Assembly: GCA_030039775.1 (NCBI GenBank)
Contig: JASHUX010000420.1
Span: 1 to 7,686, forward strand
Reading direction: 5' to 3'
Length of the DNA stretch: 7,686 nt
DNA from: Alphaproteobacteria bacterium
Lineage (GTDB): Bacteria > Pseudomonadota > Alphaproteobacteria > ATCC43930 > CGMCC-115725
The position numbers and the translations under genes are program-made. The number at the start of each line of letters is the position of its first letter. Position 1 is the first letter of the stretch. Below the pieces are notes generated by a model. It was not told the DNA's origin. It made no database searches and saw nothing but the letters and a program-made list of their open reading frames with translations. This document shows positions 1-5,058 of the stretch, in pieces.

Positions 1-15
1 AGAGCCAGTGGTTCA

Positions 16-843
16 TTACCCCCTCCTCGCGACCATGAAGATGCGCCGGAACGGAAACAAGGTGATGCCGTCAGCGCGCCTCGGATAAGCACCCGCGAGA
101 CGTGCAGCGAGTTCGTCCTCGAACGCGGTGCGCTCGCTCTGATCGAGTCGATCGAGCGCCGGGCGCAGGATCGAGCCCTTGATCCACTCGAGCACCGGGC
201 GCTCGCCCGTTAGCGCCGTCATATACGTGGTCTGCCACAGATCGATCCCACCGGCCGCGGCAAGCGGCGCCAACGCGCCGTAATAAAAGTCCGGCGTCTG
301 CACCAGATCGTCGCGCAAGCTGCCGCCCGGCTCGGTCAAGACGCCGAGCTTAGGGCGGTATTTCGGCGTTAGGGCCAGATCGCGGATCAGCGTATGCGAC
401 GGCGCCCGGAAGTTGCCGGGCATTTGCACCGCCAGAGTTCCGCCTGGTGCGATCATCTGCATCAGCCGCGGAAACAACGCTCCGTGATCCGGAAGCCAAT
501 GCAGCGTCGCGTTGGAAAAGATCAGTGCCGGCGGTGTGGGCGGCGGCGACCACCCCGCGACGTCCGCCTGCTGCCAAGACAGATTGGTCGGCTTGGGCGC
601 GGCGGCAGCCTTCTTCAGCATGTCAGCCGAATGATCGAGGCCCGTCACGCCGCGATCTGGCCAACGCGTCGCGATCGCGCGGGCATGTTCGCCGGTGCCA
701 CAGCCCAAGTCGTATGCTGGGCCGAGCGGCAGGTCGTCGTCGATTCGCGCTAGCAGCTCATAACCCGGGCGGAGCCGCTCGCCGCCGAATTTGAGATATT
801 GTGCGGGATTCCAGGCCGCCGCGTCGCGTTCGAGCTTGTCCAT
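16..843 (-). CDS. tam: Trans-aconitate 2-methyltransferase
   Basis: This is a cytosolic class I SAM-dependent methyltransferase. The family methylates trans-aconitate, a spontaneous by-product of cis-aconitate that inhibits aconitase, to its monomethyl ester. The 275-residue product shows the Tam N-terminal signature WNPAQYLKFGGERLRP (residues 11-26). It also has SAM motif I DLGCGTG (45-51), an acidic residue ending the second strand (GLDHS, D70), a motif resembling the E. coli protein (IFSNATLHWLPDH, about 108-120), then LAVQMPGN, and a C-terminal FPFRRIFMVARR like the family end. The length matches the family (about 250-275). I chose the ATG at 841-843. An in-frame TTG at 862-864 would add seven residues, but the Tam homology begins after the ATG and a good -10 box lies between the two. 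The gene is divergent from the siroheme gene. Family assignment is firm; the substrate is inferred from homology. Confidence 0.9.
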   Translation of the reverse strand: MDKLERDAAAWNPAQYLKFGGERLRPGYELLARIDDDLPLGPAYDLGCGTGEHARAIATRWPDRGVTGLDHSADMLKKAAAAPKPTNLSWQQADVAGWSPPPTPPALIFSNATLHWLPDHGALFPRLMQMIAPGGTLAVQMPGNFRAPSHTLIRDLALTPKYRPKLGVLTEPGGSLRDDLVQTPDFYYGALAPLAAAGGIDLWQTTYMTALTGERPVLEWIKGSILRPALDRLDQSERTAFEDELAARLAGAYPRRADGITLFPFRRIFMVARRG

Positions 844-849
844 AAAGTA

Positions 850-878
850 ATTATAGAAGGCCAATGGTAACGCGTCAT
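850..878 (-). promoter_or_regulatory. Candidate sigma-70 promoter of tam, predicted leaderless
   Basis: Read on the minus strand, ATGACG (873-878, four of six matches to TTGACA) is followed by a 17-base spacer and a perfect TATAAT (850-855). Six bases separate the -10 box from the ATG at 843, so the expected transcription start falls on or next to the A of the start codon. No Shine-Dalgarno sequence precedes that ATG. The boxes are seen; the promoter activity and leaderless start are inferred. Confidence 0.5.
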
Positions 879-915
879 AGCACCAGATTATCCAAATACC
901 GGAAATGTTCTGTTA

Positions 916-921
916 TATAAT
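916..921 (+). promoter_or_regulatory. Candidate -10 box for the siroheme/peroxiredoxin unit
   Basis: There is a perfect TATAAT in an AT-rich stretch of an otherwise GC-rich window, pointing toward the plus-strand genes. No convincing -35 hexamer is found 16-18 bases upstream (CAAATA at 17). The promoter may therefore need an activator or may be weak. A transcript would begin near 928, giving a leader of about 45-60 bases. Confidence 0.4.
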
Positions 922-928
922 TTGAAAT

Positions 929-943
929 CACAAAATATTTGTG
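929..943. promoter_or_regulatory. Operator-like inverted repeat CACAAA-N3-TTTGTG
   Basis: A perfect six-base inverted repeat has arms at 929-934 and 938-943 around a three-base centre. It begins about where transcription from the TATAAT at 916-921 would start, the classic place for a repressor site. It does not fit the CRP/FNR layout (TGTGA-N6-TCACA or TTGAT-N4-ATCAA). The symmetry is seen directly; a bound regulator is inference and cannot be named. Confidence 0.35.
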
Positions 944-971
944 GGTTACGCCTCTTGGCACTGGAGTGGGG

Positions 972-1523
972 GTGGGCTACTTTCTCGACATGCTGCCTGT
1001 CGTCCTCGATTTGGCCCGTTGCAACGTCGTTCTGGTCGGCGAAGGCGCGGCTGCGGTCAAGCGGCAGAACTTGCTGGAAGAGGCCGGCGCGACTCGGTTG
1101 CGCGCGTTCAGTTCCGCTCGATTGCCGAACGACGCCGACTTAGCGGGTGTTCGACTGGTGTTCATTGTTGACCGCAGTGCGCCGTATGCCGCCGATATCG
1201 CCGCGCGGGCGCGTGCTGCGGGTGCGCTGGTTCATATCGAGGATGATCCCGCTCATTCCGATATGCATATCCCCGCGGTACTGCGTCGCGGCGATCTCGT
1301 CATCGCGATTTCGACCGGCGGCTCCAGCCCGGCGCTGGCAGTGCGCTTGAAGCGCGCGCTCGGCGATTTGTTCGGCGCGGAATGGGAAGGCCGCACCGAC
1401 GAGGTCGGAGCCCTGCGGCGTCGCTGGCGCGCCGCCGGCGCCAATCCCGACGCCCTCAAGCGCCAGACCGAGGAATTGATCGAGCGGCGGCGCTGGCTGC
1501 CGCGCTTACCGTCGCGTTCCTAG
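972..1523 (+). CDS. Precorrin-2 dehydrogenase / siroheme synthase N-domain protein
   Basis: This protein resembles the N-terminal half of CysG and yeast Met8. That family oxidises precorrin-2 to sirohydrochlorin with NAD+ and may also insert iron, making siroheme for sulfite and nitrite reductases. Counting from the ATG at 990, a Rossmann start reads VVLVGEGAAAVKRQNLLEEAGA (about 13-34). It is followed by LVFIVD (56-61), HIEDDPAHSD (82-91), and the family hallmark IPAVLRRGDLVIAISTGGSSPALA (94-117). There is no uroporphyrinogen methyltransferase domain, so this is a stand-alone form of about 180 residues. The start is uncertain. GTG 972 has GGAG five bases upstream and is preferred here. ATG 990 and TTG 939 are alternatives; TTG 939 would lie inside the inverted repeat. 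The gene is 26 bases ahead of the peroxiredoxin and is probably cotranscribed with it. Whether it chelates iron is unknown. Confidence 0.85.
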   Translation: MGYFLDMLPVVLDLARCNVVLVGEGAAAVKRQNLLEEAGATRLRAFSSARLPNDADLAGVRLVFIVDRSAPYAADIAARARAAGALVHIEDDPAHSDMHIPAVLRRGDLVIAISTGGSSPALAVRLKRALGDLFGAEWEGRTDEVGALRRRWRAAGANPDALKRQTEELIERRRWLPRLPSRS

Positions 1524-1537
1524 CGAAACTCTCGAAC

Positions 1538-1544
1538 GAGGAGA
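1538..1544 (+). promoter_or_regulatory. Ribosome binding site fixing the peroxiredoxin start
   Basis: GAGGAGA lies five bases before the ATG at 1550. It selects this ATG over upstream in-frame starts that would run back into the siroheme gene. Confidence 0.75.
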
Positions 1545-1549
1545 AGAGC

Positions 1550-2206
1550 ATGACCTTGCGTTTGAATCAGATCGCACCCGATTTCACCCAAAACTCGACG
1601 GAAGGCCCGATCCATTTCCACGAATGGCTCGGCAACAGCTGGGGCGTGCTGTTTTCGCATCCCAAGGATTTCACGCCGGTTTGCACCACCGAACTTGGCA
1701 CCGTTGCCAATCTCAAGCCTGAATTTGACAAACGCAACGTCAAGGTGATCGGCCTGTCGGTGGATTCAGTCGACGACCACCAACGCTGGTCCAACGACAT
1801 CAAAGACGTGCAGGGCCAGGCGCCGAATTTCCCGATGATCGCCGATGCCGATTACAAAGTGTCGAAGCTCTATGACATGCTGCCGGAATCGGTATCGGGT
1901 GATCCAGCGAAGCGGACGCCTGCCGACAATCTCACCGTGCGGAACGTTATCGTCATCGACCCCAGCAAGAAGATCCGTCTGATCCTGGTCTATCCGATGG
2001 CGACCGGCCGTAACTTCCAGGAAATCCTGCGCGTGATCGACTCGATGCAGCTCGGCGACAAGCACAAAGTTGCGACGCCGGCCGACTGGAAGCAAGGCGG
2101 CGATGTCATCATCACTGGCGCCGTCAGCAACGAAGAAGCACAAAAGATTTTTCCAGGCTTCAAGACGGTGAAGCCGTATCTCCGCACCACCGCGCAGCCG
2201 CGGTGA
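1550..2206 (+). CDS. 1-Cys peroxiredoxin (Prx6 subfamily)
   Basis: This is a thiol peroxidase that reduces hydrogen peroxide and organic hydroperoxides in the cytosol. The 218-residue protein has the AhpC/TSA thioredoxin fold. The active-site segment SHPKDFTPVCTTE places T42 and the peroxidatic cysteine at C45, with the conserved arginine at R131 (LTVRNVIVID). C45 is the only cysteine in the protein, so no resolving cysteine exists and a small-molecule or protein thiol must recycle it. The long C-terminal domain with the WKQGGDVII segment (about 180-188) is typical of the Prx6 type, and the length fits (about 210-220). There is no signal peptide. It follows the siroheme gene in the same direction and ends before a strong terminator. 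The pairing suggests a shared redox-related regulon, which is inference. Confidence 0.95.
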   Translation: MTLRLNQIAPDFTQNSTEGPIHFHEWLGNSWGVLFSHPKDFTPVCTTELGTVANLKPEFDKRNVKVIGLSVDSVDDHQRWSNDIKDVQGQAPNFPMIADADYKVSKLYDMLPESVSGDPAKRTPADNLTVRNVIVIDPSKKIRLILVYPMATGRNFQEILRVIDSMQLGDKHKVATPADWKQGGDVIITGAVSNEEAQKIFPGFKTVKPYLRTTAQPR

Positions 2207-2224
2207 TCTCTTAGAACTCGCACA

Positions 2225-2254
2225 AAAAACGGCGGGCATGTGCCCGCCGTTTTT
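2225..2254. terminator. Bidirectional intrinsic terminator
   Basis: GGCGGGCA (2231-2238) pairs with TGCCCGCC (2241-2248) around a short loop. The GC stem is flanked by five or more A on the left and five T on the right, so it has a U-tract when read from either strand. It sits between the convergent ends of the peroxiredoxin and the Gly-rich protein and can serve both. Confidence 0.92.
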
Positions 2255-2271
2255 CCTCCCGGCCTGAAAAA

Positions 2272-2592
2272 TTAGGGAATGTCGACGCCGACGCTAACGC
2301 CTGGCAGGTTGATGCCGACGCCGACGCCTGGCCCGTAGACTACCGGCGGCGGATTATAGTAGCCGGGGTCATAATAATAGCCGGGCGCATAACCGACGTA
2401 GCCACCGCCCCAACCGCCTCCCCAGCCGCCACCATGATAATGGCCGCCGCCGTGATAGCGACCGCCGCCATGGCCACCGCCGTGGAGGTGATGGTCGGCG
2501 GCAATGGCCGGCGCCGCGCCGATTGCGCCGGCTGCAAGCGCGACGATAGCGACTAGGCCAAGGCTTCGGCCTGAGCGGATAATCGCGTTCAT
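2272..2592 (-). CDS. Small secreted Gly/His/Tyr-rich protein
   Basis: This is a 106-residue protein of unknown function. A basic N-terminus and hydrophobic core (residues 1-31) end in APAIAA, a likely Sec signal peptide cut near residue 31 or 32. The mature part starts with a His/Gly region (HHLHGGGHGGGRYHGGGHYH, residues 34-53) holding seven histidines. Then come WGGG repeats, a YAPGYYYDPGYYNPPPVVY stretch (68-86), and a C-terminus with two similar units, PGVGVGI and PGVSVGV. The His cluster could bind metal ions, but nothing else supports that. It lies 27 bases after the LTXXQ gene and is probably cotranscribed with it. The start is supported by AAAGGAG upstream. Its leader is almost identical to that of the Tyr-rich gene at 3333-3719. 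Coding is supported by the signal peptide, ribosome site and terminator rather than by a known domain. Confidence 0.8.
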   Translation of the reverse strand: MNAIIRSGRSLGLVAIVALAAGAIGAAPAIAADHHLHGGGHGGGRYHGGGHYHGGGWGGGWGGGYVGYAPGYYYDPGYYNPPPVVYGPGVGVGINLPGVSVGVDIP

Positions 2593-2594
2593 AT

Positions 2595-2611
2595 CAAGCT
2601 CCTTTCCGCTG
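2595..2611 (-). repeat. Shared leader sequence, copy 2 (Gly-rich gene)
   Basis: On the minus strand this reads CAGCGGAAAGGAGCTTG and contains the ribosome binding site. It is identical over 17 bases to 3722-3738 upstream of the Tyr-rich gene. After one mismatch the match continues through TATG, which includes the start codon, giving 21 of 22 bases. Confidence 0.85.
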
Positions 2612-2619
2612 GCGTACCG

Positions 2620-3108
2620 TTAGCTCCGGCGCTGCTCGTGCGCGCGGAACACTTTGTCGGCGTTCGCTTTCTGCTCGGGTGTCATCGAATTGTAGAGCGT
2701 GGCGAACGCGCTGCTTAGTTTCTGCAGGCCGTCGGCATGTGCCTGCGCGAATTTTTGATAGTTCTGCAAGTCCTCAAGCGCGTTGCGCTGGCTGCGCGGG
2801 CCTTCGCTCCGCGTCTCCTGAACCAGATTCTGCATGGTCTCGGCATTGCTCTTCATCACTTGCGCGACCGCCTGCCAGTCCTGTTCCTGCGCGGACGTGA
2901 TCTTGAGCTCGTGGTGTAGCTGCACGATGCGCTGATCGACCGATTCGGGCCGCATCGATGTTGCGGCCTTCGCCGCTGCGGGCTTGCTTTGCGTCGCGGT
3001 TTGGGCATAAGCCGACGGCGTCATCGTGCCGGCGGCCAGAAATGCCGCTGTAGCCAGCGTCATTGCCAATGGCGCCATTACGCCGCGCGCGTGGACGAAA
3101 TTCGACAT
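2620..3108 (-). CDS. LTXXQ-motif periplasmic protein (Spy/CpxP-like)
   Basis: This 162-residue exported helical protein belongs to the LTXXQ family, which includes the E. coli periplasmic chaperone Spy and the stress sensor inhibitor CpxP. A signal peptide (about 1-35, ending SAYA before Q36) is followed by an Ala/Lys-rich linker and a charged helical domain. Two motif copies are visible: ITSAQ (70-74) and MTPEQ (142-146). This is the usual two-copy layout, although the first has Ile and the second Met in place of Leu. The sequence between is rich in Gln, Glu and Asn, as expected for long amphipathic helices. The mature protein has no cysteine. I chose the ATG at 3108, preceded by GAGGAGA, because a longer frame to 3339 lacks a signal-like start and crosses the upstream hairpin. 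It is flanked by two secreted low-complexity genes. Chaperone activity is inferred. Confidence 0.85.
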   Translation of the reverse strand: MSNFVHARGVMAPLAMTLATAAFLAAGTMTPSAYAQTATQSKPAAAKAATSMRPESVDQRIVQLHHELKITSAQEQDWQAVAQVMKSNAETMQNLVQETRSEGPRSQRNALEDLQNYQKFAQAHADGLQKLSSAFATLYNSMTPEQKANADKVFRAHEQRRS

Positions 3109-3332
3109 TGTTTTCTCCTCATTTCCGAACTCGTTGAACCTAGCGCCTGACGCCGCGCCACGGCGGCCGGCGGGACGACGGCTAATGTGGCAAACGATGA
3201 TGGAAGGAACACGGCGTAGTGGTGGAATCTGCAGCGGCGCTGGCCACAAAGTCGTGGCGGGACTGTGTCCCACGAACGCAGACGGCCGGCGCGAGGCCGG
3301 CCGTCGCTTATGTTCAGGCTCGGATTGGCCGC
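3109..3332. other. Intergenic region between the Tyr-rich and LTXXQ genes
   Basis: This is the longest non-coding stretch in the window (224 bases). It holds the LTXXQ ribosome site near its left end, a hairpin at 3281-3305, and a second weaker inverted repeat (TCGTGG at 3252-3257 with CCACGA at 3270-3275). A TTGCCA resembling a -35 box occurs on the minus strand (3188-3193), but no -10 lies at the right distance. I see no gene or convincing promoter. Confidence 0.5.
3281..3305 (-). terminator. Hairpin after the Tyr-rich gene, possible terminator
   Basis: GACGGCCGGC (3281-3290) is perfectly complementary to GCCGGCCGTC (3296-3305) with a five-base loop, 27 bases past the stop codon of the Tyr-rich gene. 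No T-run follows on the minus strand. It may therefore be a weak terminator, an attenuator, or a 3' stabilising stem instead of a full intrinsic terminator. Confidence 0.5.
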
Positions 3333-3719
3333 TTACCACAGGCCGACGCCAACTGGTCCGACTTGGACGCCGACACCTGGCGCAGGCGCGTAACCGTAGG
3401 GGTAGTAGCTCTCGTCATAGGGATAACCGTAGTACGGCGAGTCATAGGCATAACCGCCATAAGCGTAGCCGCTCGGATAATAGGGCGGTGGATAGGCATA
3501 ATAGCCACGCTGCCACGAAGGCGAGTCGTTGTAAGCTCCGCGCGAGCCGACATAGCCGTCGTAGTAGCCGCCATAGCCCCATGTATGGTCCGAGTAGCCG
3601 TTGTGATAACCGTACTGGTTCACGGTTTGGGCCGCTGCCGGTAGGGTTGCCACCGTTCCGAGCGCTAGGACCGCGGCACCGGCCAACCCTAAAGCGCGAA
3701 TTCGCGTTGATTTATCCAT
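3333..3719 (-). CDS. Small secreted Tyr-rich protein
   Basis: This is a 128-residue protein of unknown function. A signal peptide (MDKSTRIR, then a hydrophobic core to about residue 30, ending PAAA before Q31) precedes a low-complexity mature region. That region has 25 tyrosines among its 98 residues, plus many Gly, Pro, Ala, Asp and Ser, as in the segment YAYPPPYYPSGYAYGGYAY (74-92). The C-terminus PAPGVGVQVGPVGVGLW resembles the PGVGVGI end of the Gly-rich protein downstream. There is no cysteine and no recognised domain. A surface, matrix or envelope role is possible, and the Tyr content would permit oxidative cross-linking, but this is speculation. The ATG at 3719 is chosen because AAAGGAG lies just upstream and the signal peptide begins there; a longer frame to 3770 adds a non-signal-like extension. 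The gene starts 79 bases after thpR and may have its own promoter. Confidence 0.78.
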   Translation of the reverse strand: MDKSTRIRALGLAGAAVLALGTVATLPAAAQTVNQYGYHNGYSDHTWGYGGYYDGYVGSRGAYNDSPSWQRGYYAYPPPYYPSGYAYGGYAYDSPYYGYPYDESYYPYGYAPAPGVGVQVGPVGVGLW

Positions 3720-3721
3720 AC

Positions 3722-3738
3722 CAAGCTCCTTTCCGCTG
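3722..3738 (-). repeat. Shared leader sequence, copy 1 (Tyr-rich gene)
   Basis: This is the same 17-base sequence as 2595-2611, including the ribosome binding site, placed at the same distance from its start codon. The upstream flanks do not match, so the conserved block is confined to the ribosome-binding and initiation zone. Confidence 0.85.
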
Positions 3739-3798
3739 CTCTGCCCCCAGTCGCGGCGCAGGCAGGTCAAGCAGTAAAGGTGGTCCGGTCTGATGGAA

Positions 3799-4392
3799 TT
3801 AGCAGGGCGGTGTTGGGGATTTTTCGGGACGGCTGCGGCAGCGAATGGCGAAAATGTGGCCGTCCCGCCCTAACCCAGCCGATATTCGGGCCTGGTCCTC
3901 GTATATTGAGCCGGCCCTGGTCTGATAGCTGGCGATCAGGCTGAATTGCGTTACCGGGAATGGTGGCGCGCGATAGAGGGTGTTCGTTGCGATGAAGGCT
4001 TGCAGTTTGGCGTCGCCGCCTTTGAGGCGCGCCATCGTGACGTGGGGCTGATAGCGGCGTCCCTCGGGTTCGAGTCCGAGCCGAACCAGCGCGCTTTCGA
4101 TCTTGTCGCGCAAATGGAACAGGGCGTCATTGCGCTCGACCCCGACCCACAGTTGTCGGTTGCCGAATGTGCCCAGCCCAGCGAGCGCGAGCTCAAATCG
4201 CGGTGCCTTGATCCGCGCCAGCGCTTCGTCGATATCGCTCGCCGTCGCTTCGTTCACCTCGCCGATAAAACGCAACGTGACGTGATAATTGCCCGCATCG
4301 ACCCAGCGTGCCCCCGGCAGTCCGCCGCCCAGCGTCGACAGGCTTAGCTTCAATTCCGGCGGCAGGTCGATCCCGGTAAAAAGCCGCAGCAT
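3799..4392 (-). CDS. thpR: RNA 2',3'-cyclic phosphodiesterase (2'-5' RNA ligase family)
   Basis: This is a cytosolic 2H phosphoesterase. The family opens 2',3'-cyclic phosphates on RNA ends to 2'-phosphates and can ligate 2'-5' tRNA halves in vitro. The 197-residue protein starts with the family N-terminus MLRLFTGIDLP. It carries both catalytic HxTx motifs, HVTL (37-40, in HVTLRFIGEV) and HVTM (117-120, in QPHVTMARL). The late FSLIASYQTRAGSIYE segment (150-165) matches the conserved family end. About 20 residues after that (RDGHIFAIRCRSRPEKSPTP) look like a non-conserved tail. The start at 4392 lies two bases after the stop of the upstream esterase gene (TGACGATG), so translation is probably coupled. 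No strong ribosome site of its own is present. The two proteins have no obvious biochemical link; sharing a transcript may be incidental. Confidence 0.93.
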   Translation of the reverse strand: MLRLFTGIDLPPELKLSLSTLGGGLPGARWVDAGNYHVTLRFIGEVNEATASDIDEALARIKAPRFELALAGLGTFGNRQLWVGVERNDALFHLRDKIESALVRLGLEPEGRRYQPHVTMARLKGGDAKLQAFIATNTLYRAPPFPVTQFSLIASYQTRAGSIYEDQARISAGLGRDGHIFAIRCRSRPEKSPTPPC

Positions 4393-4394
4393 CG

Positions 4395-5057
4395 TCAGGG
4401 CGCTTTCTTGCGCTCGCTGATCAGCCGAATCACGTCCGGAACCAAATGTCGCGCGATCAACGCTGCGCCGGCGGCGTTGGGATGCAGCAGATCGGCTTGA
4501 TTGAACGCTGGATCAAGTGCCACGCCGTCGAGCAGAAACGGATAGAGCAGCGCATGGTGCGCCTTTGCCAAGTGCGGAAAAACGGCGTCGAACCGCGTCT
4601 GATAATCATGCCCCCAATTCGCCGGAGCCTTCATGCCCAAAATGAGCACCGGAACATGCGCTGTGTCGCACTGCGACAGGATCCGGTCGAGATTGGCATA
4701 GGTTACATTGGGATCGACGCCGCGCAGGGCGTCGTTGGCTCCCAGCTCCAAGAGAAGGGCGTCGGGACGACGCCCTAGGGCATCACCGACGCGTGCCAAG
4801 CCTCCCGCGCTGGTGTCGCCGGAGACGCTGTCGTCGATAATGTCGACCGACACGCCCGTCGGCAGATCTTGCGCCAGTTGCGCCGGAAACGATTGTTGCG
4901 GCGCAAGCCCATAGCCGGCGCCGATACTGTCGCCCAGCACCAGGAGGCGGAAGATTGCGGCATCGGCGCGGCATGGCGCGGCCATGGCAAGGGCGACAGG
5001 CAACGACCATTTGATTAGTGTCGTCGTTAGCCCGCCGGTAATCATTCGCCGCGACAT
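4395..5057 (-). CDS. tesA: TesA-like SGNH esterase (arylesterase / acyl-CoA thioesterase I / lysophospholipase L1)
   Basis: This is a periplasmic GDSL/SGNH hydrolase that cleaves acyl esters and thioesters. The 220-residue precursor has a signal-like N-terminus (hydrophobic core about 18-27, then APCRADA). All four SGNH blocks are present: GDSIGAGYGL with nucleophile S44 (42-51), G80 in SVSGDTSAGG, N108 in ELGANDALRG, and the catalytic pair D189/H192 in QADLLHPNAAG. The length is close to E. coli TesA (about 208). The chosen ATG at 5057 is preceded by AGGAA five bases away; ATG 5045 would shorten the signal by four residues. A longer frame to 5333 is antisense to the transporter gene. It is head-to-head with the ybbA-like ATPase, as in E. 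coli, where TesA has been linked to YbbAP. The real substrate here is unknown. Confidence 0.93.
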   Translation of the reverse strand: MSRRMITGGLTTTLIKWSLPVALAMAAPCRADAAIFRLLVLGDSIGAGYGLAPQQSFPAQLAQDLPTGVSVDIIDDSVSGDTSAGGLARVGDALGRRPDALLLELGANDALRGVDPNVTYANLDRILSQCDTAHVPVLILGMKAPANWGHDYQTRFDAVFPHLAKAHHALLYPFLLDGVALDPAFNQADLLHPNAAGAALIARHLVPDVIRLISERKKAP

Positions 5058-5058
5058 G
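5055..5058. promoter_or_regulatory. Overlapping divergent start codons (CATG)
   Basis: The minus-strand tesA ATG (5057-5055) and the plus-strand ATPase ATG (5056-5058) share two bases. The tesA ribosome site (AGGAA, plus-strand 5063-5067) lies inside ATPase codons 3 and 4. No room remains for a normal intergenic promoter, so promoters must lie within the opposing coding region. Confidence 0.6.

Noticed and set aside
862..864. TTG start for tam
   Set aside because: It adds seven residues with no homology, lies upstream of the predicted transcript start, and no ribosome site precedes it.
922..950. TTGAAA as a -35 box, or an FNR/CRP site over the palindrome
   Set aside because: No -10-like hexamer lies 16-18 bases downstream, and the repeat has CACA...TGTG polarity, not TGTGA...TCACA or TTGAT...ATCAA.
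1382..1549. Longer in-frame N-terminus for the peroxiredoxin
   Set aside because: It overlaps the siroheme gene in another frame, is Arg/Ala-rich and unlike the family, and the ATG at 1550 has a strong ribosome site and begins the conserved fold.
2279..2336. Imperfect GCCGACGC-type tandem repeat
   Set aside because: It is explained by the repeated PGVGVG/PGVSVG coding of the Gly-rich protein C-terminus; not a separate element.
3109..3339. Extended LTXXQ reading frame
   Set aside because: The extension lacks family similarity and would bury the signal peptide; GAGGAGA before ATG 3108 fixes the start.
3742..3770. TTGACC as a -35 box for the Tyr-rich gene
   Set aside because: The sequence 17 bases downstream is GGGGCA, not a -10. 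The promoter of this gene remains unlocated.
3026..3793. 255-codon plus-strand frame across the secreted-gene region
   Set aside because: Arg/Ser/His-rich product with no domain, antisense to two signal-peptide genes. This is typical of the mirror of Tyr- and Ala-rich codons.
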